Origin: Lentisphaeria bacterium
GTDB taxonomy: Bacteria; Verrucomicrobiota; Lentisphaeria; Victivallales; UBA1829
NCBI GenBank assembly: GCA_003526375.1
Contig: DPDG01000111.1
Span: 1 to 32,300 of the forward strand
DNA length: 32,300 nucleotides
Direction: 5' to 3'
Position numbers and translations under genes: made by a program. Position 1 is the first letter of the stretch. The number at the start of each line of letters is the position of its first letter. Below the pieces are notes generated by a model. That model was not told the origin of the DNA. It did not search any database and saw nothing but the letters and a program-made list of their open reading frames with translations. Below, piece after piece: positions 1 through 8,642 of the stretch.

Positions 1-56
1 GAACCAGTTTCAGGAAAACTTTAGGTATATTGAAAGAACAGAAGGAAATTTCTACT

Positions 57-1190
57 ATGAAACGTATGTATGCTTTGGCATGTGTCGGGGCGCTTGTGCT
101 GGGTGCCGTTTCGCTGGATGCGGAGGATATTTCCGCAATCGACAAAAACTTCCGCGTGGCTACGGTCGGCAAGCTTCAGGTGAATTATTTTGATGCGCTG
201 AAGAAGCCGTTTGAATTAACCGGATTCGCGTGGCGCAGGGAAGGGGAGCCGCTCTACCGCATTCCGAAGAATTTCACGGAAAAAGAGATCAACAGAGGTG
301 TGCTGTCGCTTGCAAGACACACTTCCGGCGGAACGGTCCGTTTCAAGACGGACTCCCCGTATCTGACGATCCGCGCCGACTACAACTCTTTCGGCGATAT
401 GAGCCACATGCCGCGTTCTGGCAGTGCCGGATTCGATCTCTATACCGTCGGCGATGACGGCAGGGAACTTTACCTGACCACGATTCAGCCGAGACCGGAG
501 AACCGGAGCAAGACTCTGGAACAGCGGTTTAACAATGTCCCCGGCGGGAAAATGCGCAGTTATACGGTTTATCTTCCGCTTTACAGCGGAGTAAAGAATC
601 TGGAGATCGGCGTAAAACCCGGCAGCAAGGTCTTGCCGCCTGACCCGCAGAAGATCGGAAAACCGATTGTCTTTTACGGCTCGTCCATTACACAGGGCGG
701 ATGCGCATCGCGTCCCGCCAACAATTACACCACGATGCTCTGCCGCGCCGTGGATGCGCCGCAGATCAATCTGGGATTCTCCGGCAGCGCCAAGGGTGAA
801 ATCGCTCTCGCGGAAGCGATCGGCAAGCTGGATATGGCGGTATTTGTGCTGGATTATGATTACAATGCGCCGAGTGCCGAGCATCTGGCAAAAACGCATG
901 AGCCATTCTTCAAAGCGGTCCGCAAGGCGAATCCCGATGTTCCGGTCATTATGCTGTCGAAATGTTCGTGGATCTCTCCGGCGCGCAGGGACATCATCAA
1001 AAAGACCTACGACAATGCCGTCAGGGGAGGCGATAAGAACGTCTGGTTCATCGACGGGCAGGAACTGTTCGGAGAACCCGGACAGAATATGTGCACCGTC
1101 GATCACTGCCACCCGAACGATCTCGGGTTCTACATGATGTACCGACGTGTCCTTCCGGTTCTGCTTGAGGCGCTTAAATCACAGAAATAA
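57..1190 (+). CDS. Secreted SGNH/GDSL hydrolase with N-terminal GxDLY-type domain
   Basis: A 377-residue exported esterase-like hydrolase, probably acting on acyl or acetyl groups of carbohydrates. A signal peptide spans about residues 1-22. A GFDLY motif at 125-129 marks the N-terminal beta domain that accompanies this SGNH subfamily (Pfam GxDLY plus Lipase_GDSL_3 type). The nucleophile block reads GSSITQG with Ser210. The last block holds Asp349 and His352 in VDHCHPND, which completes the catalytic triad. The ATG at 57 is preferred over an in-frame TTG at 30 because GAAGGAAA sits 8 bases upstream and the signal peptide then starts correctly. It stands alone and converges on the pseudopilin gene. 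The family call is firm; the substrate is unknown. Confidence 0.88.
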   Translation: MKRMYALACVGALVLGAVSLDAEDISAIDKNFRVATVGKLQVNYFDALKKPFELTGFAWRREGEPLYRIPKNFTEKEINRGVLSLARHTSGGTVRFKTDSPYLTIRADYNSFGDMSHMPRSGSAGFDLYTVGDDGRELYLTTIQPRPENRSKTLEQRFNNVPGGKMRSYTVYLPLYSGVKNLEIGVKPGSKVLPPDPQKIGKPIVFYGSSITQGGCASRPANNYTTMLCRAVDAPQINLGFSGSAKGEIALAEAIGKLDMAVFVLDYDYNAPSAEHLAKTHEPFFKAVRKANPDVPVIMLSKCSWISPARRDIIKKTYDNAVRGGDKNVWFIDGQELFGEPGQNMCTVDHCHPNDLGFYMMYRRVLPVLLEALKSQK

Positions 1191-1202
1191 GATTTCTGAT
1201 GA

Positions 1203-1234
1203 CGGCGGGAAAACTCTTTGCGGGAGTCCCGCCG
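1203..1234. terminator. Bidirectional hairpin terminator between convergent genes
   Basis: CGGCGGGA at 1203-1210 pairs perfectly with TCCCGCCG at 1227-1234 across a 16-base loop. It lies between the stop codons of two convergent genes. A CTTTTTC run follows on the plus strand, so it probably ends the hydrolase transcript. Confidence 0.6.
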
Positions 1235-1237
1235 CAA

Positions 1238-1741
1238 TCACTTTTTCAATTCCTTATGGACTTCCGCGGGAAGATAGAGCCAGTTCTTCGCATCGGCTTT
1301 GCCGGCGGCGCCGTGGAAGTTGTCGTAATCGCCCATGACGGGCATGAAGAAATTCTGGACTTTCAAAGTCTTTTCATCCATTTGCAGCCCGTTTGCGAGA
1401 GTGTTCCAGTCGTAACTGCCGTTTTCCCGCGTCTCCCCGAGCGGATCGGACGGACAGAAGAATATCTTCCGGTTGTTGGAAAGATGGGGGCTCAGGACTT
1501 CCATGACCGGAGGTCCTGCGGCGGGGTCCTGTGAACCGGCGCAGGTCGGCAGACGGTAGGAGGATGCCGCTCCGTACAGTTCCAGTCCAGTGCCGATCTG
1601 TTTGAGGTTGTTCATGCATGAAGTACGTCTTGCCGAGGCGCGGACTTGGCTCATGACCGGAAAAAGAATTCCCGCAAGCAAGGCGATGATTCCGATCGTG
1701 ATCAGCAACTCCAGTAAAGTGAAGGACGATTTCTGCTTCAT
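1238..1741 (-). CDS. Type II secretion-like pseudopilin (prepilin N-terminal methylation motif)
   Basis: A 167-residue minor-pseudopilin-like protein. The start MKQKSSFTLLELLITIG is a classic type III prepilin leader: a short basic leader, peptidase cleavage expected before Phe, Glu at mature position 5, then a hydrophobic helix to about residue 27. The following RRTSCMNNLKQIG segment is typical of the very numerous pseudopilin-like proteins of Lentisphaerae and Planctomycetes. The C-terminal part has a cysteine (FFCPSDP) and a globular composition. The chosen ATG overlaps the stop of the upstream gene as ATGA, which indicates translational coupling; a longer in-frame start at 1768 would put non-leader residues ahead of the motif. 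The cargo or partner is unknown. Confidence 0.85.
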   Translation of the reverse strand: MKQKSSFTLLELLITIGIIALLAGILFPVMSQVRASARRTSCMNNLKQIGTGLELYGAASSYRLPTCAGSQDPAAGPPVMEVLSPHLSNNRKIFFCPSDPLGETRENGSYDWNTLANGLQMDEKTLKVQNFFMPVMGDYDNFHGAAGKADAKNWLYLPAEVHKELKK

Positions 1742-2283
1742 CGAGTGTTCTCCAGCATGTTTTTCCATATTTTGATGGTCGGTCCCAGCAGTTCCCTGTC
1801 CCCGGGCGAAAGAATATTGGTCGTTGTATTGACCGCCTGATTGAATTTTGCGCGCCCTTCCTCGGTATTCATGAGGACTGCAACCGCCTTGCGCTGTTTT
1901 TCCTGCGGCAGTTTGCGGAAATAAGCGAGAGTTCTTTCCGCATCCTTCCTGAGCAGTTCCGCCCGTTCCTGTTTCTGGTCCTGCGGCAGTTGCGCGAAAT
2001 CCTGAAGGGTGCTGTCCATGGCTCCTGCGAGGGCTTCGACCATGATTCTGTGACGCCGGTCAGCCGGAAGCCCGCGGACTTCTTTGAAGCTCCGGCGCAG
2101 AGAATACAGGCGGTCCAGAGTGGATTCCTCCGGATCGAATGCTTTCCGGAAATCATGCCTGATCTGCTGTTCCGGCGGCAGGGGCGGCTCCGCGGGGGCG
2201 CGAAAGCAGAAATACGCGGCGATTGCGAGAAGAACTGCCGCTGACGGTAAAATAATCAGAACTGTTTTCTTTCTGGTTGTCAT
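1738..2283 (-). CDS. Membrane-anchored protein of unknown function, coupled to pseudopilin
   Basis: A 181-residue protein that I do not recognise. Residues 7-27 form one hydrophobic segment behind a basic N-terminus (MTTRKK), so it is probably an inner-membrane anchor or uncleaved signal. The rest is predicted helical and highly charged, rich in Glu, Arg and Gln, with regularly spaced leucines that suggest a helical bundle or coiled coil in the periplasm. Its stop codon overlaps the start of the pseudopilin gene by four bases (ATGA). The two products are therefore likely made together, and a role in pseudopilus assembly or the same export process is plausible. That role is inferred from position only. 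Confidence 0.7.
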   Translation of the reverse strand: MTTRKKTVLIILPSAAVLLAIAAYFCFRAPAEPPLPPEQQIRHDFRKAFDPEESTLDRLYSLRRSFKEVRGLPADRRHRIMVEALAGAMDSTLQDFAQLPQDQKQERAELLRKDAERTLAYFRKLPQEKQRKAVAVLMNTEEGRAKFNQAVNTTTNILSPGDRELLGPTIKIWKNMLENTR

Positions 2284-2318
2284 AGAACGATGTCCGGATT
2301 GTTGGTTTTAAAGTTTCA

Positions 2319-2346
2319 ACTATACATCCGGTTTTTCATAAATCAA
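2319..2346 (-). promoter_or_regulatory. Sigma70-type promoter for the 2283-1238 operon
   Basis: Read on the minus strand, TTGATT and TATAGT are separated by 16 bases, about 35 bases upstream of the start codon at 2283. The surrounding DNA is AT-rich. Confidence 0.5.
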
Positions 2347-2465
2347 GCGGAAATGGCACTGGAAAAAACGGGGCATTACATGTTTCCCCCATGATAACTT
2401 GTTTTTTTATAGATCGGCATTACATTATTTCAGGTTTCCTCAGCCGATTAAAAAAAGAATCGATT

Positions 2466-2976
2466 ATGAAAAAGGGAAAAGCAGTTTTTATTATAAAAAC
2501 ATTGATTGAAGTCCTTGTGCCTGCAACGTTTGCTTTTATACTGCTGTATCAATCTTATCCGCCGTGGATTACCGGCATCTTCGGACTCAATACCTCTTTT
2601 TTTGAAACGGGAAAAACAACTGCGGAAAACAACGGGGCAAAATATCAGGTCATGATCTATACAGAGAAATTTGCTGGCAGGTCCGTTCCGGGAATTTTCA
2701 CAGAGCCGTTATCTGATTCTGACACCGAAAGCAGTGTTCTGGTTTGATGATTCAAAAGAAAACTGTTCTTTTTCTGCGGACAAAATATCCATAAAGAAGA
2801 ATGCAATCAGGACTCCACTGGAAATTACAGAGCCTTTTAAGAATCTGTGTTTCACTTATGGAGTTGAAAGAAAAAATGGAGTGTTGATCTATTCTTTGAT
2901 GAATGAAAGCAACTCTGTCATACTGAGATTTTCTGTTCCGGAAATCTGTTTTTTTGCGGCAAAAACTTCAGAATGA
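2466..2976 (+). pseudogene. Frameshifted small membrane protein gene
   Basis: Two overlapping frames appear to be one broken gene. Frame one starts MKKGKAVFIIK at 2466, has a hydrophobic segment (IEVLVPATFAFILLY) and stops at 2747. The frame that continues the protein is open from about 2671 to 2976 and encodes a hydrophilic beta-rich tail (YLILTPKAVFWFDDS onward). Moving from the first to the second frame near 2668-2675 (AAATTTG) would give one protein of about 170 residues with one membrane helix and an extracytoplasmic domain. A single-base insertion, or a sequencing error, would explain this. The stretch is clearly more AT-rich than its neighbours. No family is recognised. Confidence 0.5.
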
Positions 2977-3495
2977 TCCGCAGAGCCTTACTACATTATG
3001 TGAATGTGTATGACTCTGTAAACTCAATATGGCACAGTGAACACAGCCTTCGTGCTTTTGTCTTCTTCCGATATCTGGCAGAGGTAGAGTAGTTCTGTCT
3101 CCGGGATACCATCAGGAGCTGTGAATTGTGTCAGAGAGCGTTGAAATGGCAAATTTTTACGTCGTCAATTACAAAACTTCGGAACAAGCAAACTGTGCCT
3201 TATTCCGGAAAAAACGTGGCAGATCAGGCGGAGTCTGATTTCTCTGCCTTTCCGGTCTTTTCGATGTAACTTTATCCTGTTTCCTGTGCCATGCAGATGA
3301 AACAAGCTGATACCGGGTTCGCCTGCCGTTTTTGAAAGTTTCATTCGAAAATCCGCATCCGGGCTTGAAAAATCCGGATTCCGGTGTTTATTGATAGCTC
3401 GCAAAAAATTAAAACAATGACCCGCCGCGAGTCTGAAGAACATTCTCTGCGGATTTCACGACGAGCCCAAAGCAAGATCAGGAGGTTTCGTCATC
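2977..3495. other. Gene-poor AT-rich intergenic stretch
   Basis: No convincing intact gene is visible in about 500 bases. On the minus strand, 3152-3024 reads as a plausible protein C-terminus (TAPDGIPETELLYLCQ and on to a TGA at 3024-3026) with no upstream continuation, which may be a gene remnant. The segment just before 3496 contains the ribosome binding site AGGAGG at 3480-3485 and presumably the promoter of the downstream gene, though I see no good -35/-10 pair. Confidence 0.35.
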
Positions 3496-4674
3496 ATGTA
3501 TCCACGCATTTACCTGGCAATCGACAACTGTTTCGCTTCAAAACGCTGGTCCACGCCCGCTGACTGGATGAAAGTCATTTCCGATGCAGGCATTTACTAT
3601 GTGGAGGCCAGCGCCGACAACGAATGTGATCCGCTTTATTCCGGCACTGATTTTCTCAGGGACTGGTGCAGCGACGTCAGGGCGCATTCCGCGGATACGG
3701 GCGTCAGGATTGCCAATCTCTACTCCGGGCATGGAACCTATGCGACTCTCGGGCTTGCGGATTTCGATACTCGTGTGCGGGATCGCATCCAGCATCAGTG
3801 GCTCGAAGCTATGATCCGGAGCGCGGCGGCTCTCAATGCCGGACTCGGTTTCTTCTGTCATGCGTTCGATCAGCACACACTTCAGGAGCCGGAGCTTTAC
3901 AAGGCGGCGGTGAATGATCTGAGAAAGCGTTTTGCCGAGCTTGCCTCGTATGCAAAGACACATGGTGTGAACTCCATCGGTGTGGAACAGATGTATACGC
4001 CGCATCAGGTTCCGTGGACCATTGAATCCGCGCGGCGCATGCTTCGCTGGATTCACCAGTACAACGGAAGCAATTTCTATTTGACAATTGATACCGGACA
4101 TCAGTCAGGACAGTATAAGTTCCGCCGTCCCACGTTGGAAACCATTCGGGAAGCGATGGAAACCGTCAAGGCGGACGACCGTGTCGAGCATGTCTATCTG
4201 GGGTGCGACAAGGCGTATCAGACTGCTCTGGAGATGGCGGAAAAAGGCGAAAGTGCGGAGAAGATTCTGGATGCCGTTGCCGCGGCAAATGAAAGATATC
4301 CTTACCTGTTTTCAACGGAGAGCGACAGTGACACTTACAGTTGGCTCTCGGAACTCGGATGTTTCTCGCCGATCGTACATCTTCAGCAGACGGACGGCAA
4401 GTCTTCGGCGCATCAGCCGTTTGATGAAAAATGCAATGCCGCAGGTATCATCAAAGGAGAGAAACTTCTTCCCGCGATTGCCGAAGCATACAGGAGAAAT
4501 TTTGCCGACATGCCGGAAAAATGCCCCGAAATCTGCCTGACTCTGGAAGTTTTTGCCGGAACCGCGGAACTGCCGGTCGACATTCTGAATAAAGTGAAAG
4601 ACTCCGCCGCTTACTGGCGCCAGTTCATTCCGGAGGACGGTATGCCTTTGGATGAATTGCTGAAGAGGCTTTGA
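3496..4674 (+). CDS. Sugar phosphate isomerase/epimerase, xylose-isomerase-like TIM barrel
   Basis: A 392-residue cytosolic protein. The layout matches the AP endonuclease family 2/xylose-isomerase-like barrel: alternating strands with helix-rich linkers, AIDNCFA at the first strand, ANLYSGHGTY near residue 75, GVEQMYTPHQ near 160 and LTIDTGHQSGQ near 200, whose Glu, Asp and His residues are placed to bind the divalent metal of this family. TESDSD near 275 and HLQQTDGK near 300 supply the last acidic and polar positions. At 392 residues it is longer than the usual 270-300, with extra C-terminal helices. AGGAGG lies 10 bases before the ATG. It is monocistronic, and the substrate cannot be assigned; relatives interconvert keto and aldo sugar phosphates. 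Confidence 0.8.
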   Translation: MYPRIYLAIDNCFASKRWSTPADWMKVISDAGIYYVEASADNECDPLYSGTDFLRDWCSDVRAHSADTGVRIANLYSGHGTYATLGLADFDTRVRDRIQHQWLEAMIRSAAALNAGLGFFCHAFDQHTLQEPELYKAAVNDLRKRFAELASYAKTHGVNSIGVEQMYTPHQVPWTIESARRMLRWIHQYNGSNFYLTIDTGHQSGQYKFRRPTLETIREAMETVKADDRVEHVYLGCDKAYQTALEMAEKGESAEKILDAVAAANERYPYLFSTESDSDTYSWLSELGCFSPIVHLQQTDGKSSAHQPFDEKCNAAGIIKGEKLLPAIAEAYRRNFADMPEKCPEICLTLEVFAGTAELPVDILNKVKDSAAYWRQFIPEDGMPLDELLKRL

Positions 4675-4679
4675 GCGTA

Positions 4680-4728
4680 TTTGAAATCAGAGCGGAACCC
4701 CATTCCGTTTTCCGCTCCTGATTTCAAA
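4680..4728. terminator. Long-stem hairpin between convergent genes
   Basis: TTTGAAATCAGAGCGGAA at 4680-4697 pairs with 4710-4728 over 18 base pairs, with one bulged C at 4717 and a 12-base loop. It lies directly between two convergent stop codons (4674 and 4734). Neither side has a clear T tract, so it may act as a bidirectional terminator or as a 3'-end stabilising structure. Confidence 0.6.
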
Positions 4729-4733
4729 TGCTG

Positions 4734-5414
4734 TTATTGTTTTACCTTGAAATCATAGAACCGGTTCCTGCCTTCGCAGCCGATGAGCCCGGCGTAATAG
4801 GAATCGGGCAGATTGTTGTCCGTATATCCGAAAGTTTTGCCGTCGCATGTGACCGTCATGATTTTGCCGCGTTTCGTATAGGAGAGTTTTACCTGAAGGT
4901 CATAACGCTTTTTCGGCAGAAACTTCGCTTTGAGGAACGCGGCTTTGTACCAGCCGGGTTTGCCGTCCCTGTAAGTGTGATGCCAGATGTTGATCCCTTC
5001 GTCGAACAGCACGACTTCATAATGTTCGCGGTGTTCCGCTTCGCCTTTGGCGCTTTTGCCGATTTCACCGGCGATGACGATCAGGGGTGCCATGCGGTGA
5101 TCGAAACTCATTGTTGAGGAGATCAGGCTGTTGCCTGTGAATTTCTTCCTGAGCATGATGCAGGAATAGACGTCTTCCCCATGTTTTTTCAGAATCACAT
5201 CATCCGGCAGGTCGGGGGTCCGGTTCGTGATATGATCATCCATCTGAACCATGTCCCCCATATAGTTGAAACGGGGGCTTTTGACCGGAAGCCATGTCTG
5301 CGGATTCCATTTCCCGCGTTCAAATGTTGTGGAATATTCTTCCGCCGAAACTGCACAGGTGCAACAACACAGGGAAACGGCGATCGTGCAGCAGGTTCTA
5401 TTGACTTTGTTCAT
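4734..5414 (-). CDS. Secreted beta-rich protein, possible concanavalin-like (LamG/DUF1080-like) fold
   Basis: A 226-residue exported protein with a cysteine-rich signal peptide (residues 1-24, ending AVSAEE). The mature part alternates short beta strands with aromatic residues. Segments such as YEVVLFDEGINIWHH, YDLQVKLSYTKRGKIMTVTCDGK and a closing GLIGCEGRNRFYDFKVKQ strand follow the pattern of concanavalin-like jelly-roll domains, where a small ligand or glycan is bound. This fold call rests on pattern only. It is the last gene of the ydbH-type operon, 24 bases after the YdbL-like gene, with AAAGGAGAGAGA just before the ATG. It may have its own function in the envelope or be a passenger. 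Confidence 0.6.
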   Translation of the reverse strand: MNKVNRTCCTIAVSLCCCTCAVSAEEYSTTFERGKWNPQTWLPVKSPRFNYMGDMVQMDDHITNRTPDLPDDVILKKHGEDVYSCIMLRKKFTGNSLISSTMSFDHRMAPLIVIAGEIGKSAKGEAEHREHYEVVLFDEGINIWHHTYRDGKPGWYKAAFLKAKFLPKKRYDLQVKLSYTKRGKIMTVTCDGKTFGYTDNNLPDSYYAGLIGCEGRNRFYDFKVKQ

Positions 5415-5438
5415 TCTCTCTCCTTTGAGTGTTACGGG

Positions 5439-5807
5439 TTATTTTCTGACCCATTTGCCGTTTTTCTGGATGTATTCTCCGGATTTGGCGATCTGCGCGA
5501 GTTTGGCGGCACGCTGGGATGCAACGACGTCTACGGATACATTTTCTTTCTTGGCAATGTAGGCATAAACGGTCTTTCTGTCTGCATTTTCGGCTTTGAC
5601 TACGGCATCCGCCTGCGGATTGCCCTTGCCGTTGACGAAGGCGAGGTAGCCTTTGGAGTCTTCCCCGATCACACCGGATTTTTTAAGTTCCGCGATCTGC
5701 GGTATGCGCTGCTTCATGCGCGCACGGATATCCTGTGCATGGGCGGACGGGATCAGAAATGCGCCGGTCATGAGGACCGCCGAGAGAAGTGCAAGCATTT
5801 TTTTCAT
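5439..5807 (-). CDS. ydbL: YdbL-family periplasmic protein (DUF1318)
   Basis: A 122-residue exported protein with a signal peptide ending SAHA-QD. The body matches the YdbL/DUF1318 family: an N-terminal helix, the GVIGEDSKGYLAFV segment (family pattern G-GE--GYL), a central block ending in VVKAENADRKTVYAYIAKKEN, then VDVVASQRAAKLAQIAKSGEYIQKNGKWVRK, where the closing GEY-(4)-GKW-RK signature is retained. In E. coli, YdbL is the periplasmic companion of YdbH and YnbE and is thought to aid their function. Here it follows the YnbE-like gene by 30 bases, and AGGAAAGGAA precedes the start. Synteny with the two partners makes the assignment strong. Confidence 0.87.
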   Translation of the reverse strand: MKKMLALLSAVLMTGAFLIPSAHAQDIRARMKQRIPQIAELKKSGVIGEDSKGYLAFVNGKGNPQADAVVKAENADRKTVYAYIAKKENVSVDVVASQRAAKLAQIAKSGEYIQKNGKWVRK

Positions 5808-5837
5808 GATGATGTTCCTTTCCTGAATTGATTTGTA

Positions 5838-6032
5838 TTACTGTGCCGCAGCTTTGTCGAGATCGCCGAAATAGTCGTCAAGCGCCTTGTCCACTTTGAC
5901 GTTGACGTCGATCGTGATATGGACGGGCTTGATTTCGCTTTCCGTTTTGATTTCGTGATGTGTCCAGCAGCCGGCACAGAGTCCGGCAAGAACGATTGCC
6001 GCAAATGCGGTTCCTGCATACGTTTTTTTCAT
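5838..6032 (-). CDS. ynbE: YnbE-like outer-membrane lipoprotein
   Basis: A 64-residue lipoprotein. The signal sequence ends with LCAGC, a lipobox whose Cys would be lipidated; the next residues are WTHH, so sorting to the outer membrane is expected. The mature chain contains VHITIDVNVKVDKALDDYF, which matches the ITINMNVKI-type strand of YnbE. In E. coli, YnbE is reported to add strands to the end of YdbH at the outer membrane. The ATG at 6032 has AGGAGG 7 bases upstream; an in-frame TTG at 6038 would overlap that site and is rejected. The gene begins 18 bases after the YdbH-like stop. Confidence 0.88.
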   Translation of the reverse strand: MKKTYAGTAFAAIVLAGLCAGCWTHHEIKTESEIKPVHITIDVNVKVDKALDDYFGDLDKAAAQ

Positions 6033-6050
6033 TTTCAAACCTCCTGGGTG

Positions 6051-8642
6051 TTATTTGTTGCCATTCATGAGTTTATTATACATCCGGTAAAGTTCAAGCG
6101 ATTTTGTCAGCGGGATTGTGACGTTGACATCCAGCGGGATTCCCTGAAAACGGTTGGTCCCCTGTGTTTTGACCGGCCGTCCCGAATCGGGATCTATGGA
6201 GAAGGGGAGCGGTCCCGACGGCCTGCCGTCTACCTGGAACTTGAGTTTGAGGTCGTCGTTTACCGTGTTCATCGTGAGCTTGACCCATTGATATTGGAAG
6301 TCTTTCAAGACGGAGAGCGCGAAAGACATTTCGACGGAAGACTGCCCCATCGCGTTGACCGTTGCATTCGGAACCAGTTTGAGAATTCCCGTTTCTCCAG
6401 GCGTGGAATACAGGAAGCCGTTGCGGAAGATGATTCTGCCGTTGCGGATCGAAACCGGAATCGTGCCGTTCAACGCCGCGTTGTCGCCCGCGTCCGCGCC
6501 GATCCCGAATTGCGCAAGAAGCTGTCCCAGCCGGACTCTGTCGCAATACATGACGGTGCTGAAACGTTCCGTTTCCGGGGCAATCTTGACTGAGCCGATG
6601 CGGATTTTTCCGCTGCACCAGTTGAAAGTCGCCCCTTCAAGATACCAGGTTTTCGGCGTCTCCATACGGAAATTGACACGTCCGGAGTCAAATTTCAGAT
6701 TGTCGAACTGAAACGCTTTGAACCGGAAACGCTGTCCGGCGGCGCTTTCGAGTTCCGGCAGATTCGGAAGCGAGAAACGGAGCGCGGCATCCGTCAGCTT
6801 GAGTTTCTTTTCTGCTGATTCCACATTGATTCCGGAAAGATCGACCGACACACTGCCGCGCTGTCCGAGCGGAGTCCAACGGTAGGAACAGTCCGCCTTG
6901 AGGGAGGCGGATTCCAACTGGAACGAATTCAGAGCCGGAGCATATTTTCCCAGATCCAGCGGTTTTGCCAGTTTCTGTTCCGGAATGGAGAATGTGCCGT
7001 CAAGGAGCATGTTTTCCTGTAAAAAAGACACGTGAAGGTGTGAACGGACCCCAAGCGTATCAATATCCGCGCGCAGTTCATGGTGCCCTTTTGCCGGATC
7101 GGGACGAAGTGTGCCCTCGATCTGCCCGACTTCATGTTCCCCGCAGAGAATTTTCTTCACGGAGAAAACACTCTTACCCTTTCCGTCGAGATTCACTTTT
7201 GCGGAGATTCCCTTGAGAGCCGCCAATGCGGTATCTCCACCGGAGAATGCGAGCTCCGGCAGAGTCATGCCGATCCGGAGCGCCGCCGGAGTGCCGCCGA
7301 GGTCAAGACGGAATTGCTTTGCCGTAAGCGAAAACGTGTCTTTGCTGATTTTCGCCTCCGGCACCTGGATCATGCCGGAAACCTGAATATCATTTTGGAA
7401 CGTGAGCCTGACATAATTGCCGGTTTCCTGCAGAACCGGAAAAACGAGCCGGATTCCATTGAAAAGGATTTCCTGTGTTTTGATCCGGCGAGGCAGGGGG
7501 CGCAGCGTGAATTCCAGCGCTTTTTCCTGATTGCGCTTCAATACGAACTGTCCGGAGAAATCTCCATTTTTTTCTCCGCCGACATTGACCGAACAGGTCC
7601 CGCTGACGCCTTTGCCGCCTTTCAGTTCACTGCGGACCGAGAATTGCTTCAGAGCATAAGTAATGCCGCCGATCGTCGTATGGAGCCCCCCGCTGTATCT
7701 GATGTCTGCGATGCCGTCCTGATAGGAAATCCGGGTTCCGGCGGAACCTTTTATCGTATACGCCCCGTAAGAGCAGTTGATATCCTGAATCTTCAACCGG
7801 CTTTCCAGCTTTTCCGGATGCATTTTCCTGAGATTCCATGTGAAGTCGCCCGCCAGCTCAATCCGCCCGGCTGGCGACGGCGACGGGATCAGATTCCGCA
7901 GCATCTGCGGCAGAGTTCCCGGCTGCAGTTTGATATCCGTCGTCCCGGAAACGGTTCCCCTGTGCAGGTCGGCGGCGCCGCTCAGTTTTACCTGATTGCC
8001 TGCGGAAAGGAAAATCTGCATCGAGTAGTTCACATTCGCCCAACCGGATTGTTCCGACTGGGTGACGGACGCCATGAAAGGAACCAGCAGGAAATCTTTC
8101 CCGTGGAGAAGGATCAGGTTGCCGCTCAGGTCAATTTCCCTGATTCGCAGCGGCAGGTCGAAAAACGGCGCTTCCAGAGGTTTTTCCGCCTGTTTTGCGG
8201 CACTTCCGGCAATTTTGAACAGAGGTTTCAGCGGGATATCCACTTTGCCGTCTTTCAGAGTCAGCGGCAGATTCACATTGCAGAGCGAGACGGAGTCCAG
8301 AGTGCCGGCAATGAGCCGATGCGGTGCATAGGTTACGCCCAGATTTCCGAGCAGCATCCGTTTGCCGGGAGTGAAAGTGCCGTCTTCGGGAAAACGGACG
8401 CTGACTCCGATCATGCTGCGCCCGAGCCCCAGCTCACGGAGTTCCACATCCATCCCGCCTTTTTCAATGTAATTTTTCAGGATACGGTTGGAAATGCCTT
8501 CCAGAATTCTCGGCAGGAACAGCAGAAACAACGGAATCAGGAGAATCAGAATCCGGCAGATTTTCCATACGGTTTTCCGGCGGGGACGCTCCGGCAGATC
8601 CGCAGCGGCTGCATTCTTTTCCTGTTCCTGCGCATTGTTCAT
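6051..8642 (-). CDS. ydbH: YdbH-like intermembrane AsmA-family protein
   Basis: An 863-residue protein with a proline- and charge-rich cytosolic tip, one membrane helix at about 28-44, then a very long periplasmic region of repeating beta strands, as in AsmA-like bridge proteins (YdbH, TamB, YhdP). The C-terminal third has the features of the YdbH family: strands such as LNGTIPVSIRNGRIIFRNGFLYSTPGE and a final NRFQGIPLDVNVTIPLTKSL segment. The family is known to form a hydrophobic groove that carries phospholipid from the inner to the outer membrane. Length is close to E. coli YdbH (about 880). Its ATG overlaps the stop of the upstream formyltransferase as ATGA, and ynbE and ydbL follow in the E. 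coli order. Confidence 0.85.
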   Translation of the reverse strand: MNNAQEQEKNAAAADLPERPRRKTVWKICRILILLIPLFLLFLPRILEGISNRILKNYIEKGGMDVELRELGLGRSMIGVSVRFPEDGTFTPGKRMLLGNLGVTYAPHRLIAGTLDSVSLCNVNLPLTLKDGKVDIPLKPLFKIAGSAAKQAEKPLEAPFFDLPLRIREIDLSGNLILLHGKDFLLVPFMASVTQSEQSGWANVNYSMQIFLSAGNQVKLSGAADLHRGTVSGTTDIKLQPGTLPQMLRNLIPSPSPAGRIELAGDFTWNLRKMHPEKLESRLKIQDINCSYGAYTIKGSAGTRISYQDGIADIRYSGGLHTTIGGITYALKQFSVRSELKGGKGVSGTCSVNVGGEKNGDFSGQFVLKRNQEKALEFTLRPLPRRIKTQEILFNGIRLVFPVLQETGNYVRLTFQNDIQVSGMIQVPEAKISKDTFSLTAKQFRLDLGGTPAALRIGMTLPELAFSGGDTALAALKGISAKVNLDGKGKSVFSVKKILCGEHEVGQIEGTLRPDPAKGHHELRADIDTLGVRSHLHVSFLQENMLLDGTFSIPEQKLAKPLDLGKYAPALNSFQLESASLKADCSYRWTPLGQRGSVSVDLSGINVESAEKKLKLTDAALRFSLPNLPELESAAGQRFRFKAFQFDNLKFDSGRVNFRMETPKTWYLEGATFNWCSGKIRIGSVKIAPETERFSTVMYCDRVRLGQLLAQFGIGADAGDNAALNGTIPVSIRNGRIIFRNGFLYSTPGETGILKLVPNATVNAMGQSSVEMSFALSVLKDFQYQWVKLTMNTVNDDLKLKFQVDGRPSGPLPFSIDPDSGRPVKTQGTNRFQGIPLDVNVTIPLTKSLELYRMYNKLMNGNK

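Noticed and set aside
216..1112. A 298-codon open frame on the minus strand
   Set aside because: It is antisense to the SGNH hydrolase, with His/Arg-rich shadow composition.
3165..3443. A 92-codon minus-strand frame in the gene-poor stretch
   Set aside because: No ribosome site, no family pattern and irregular composition; it is probably chance.
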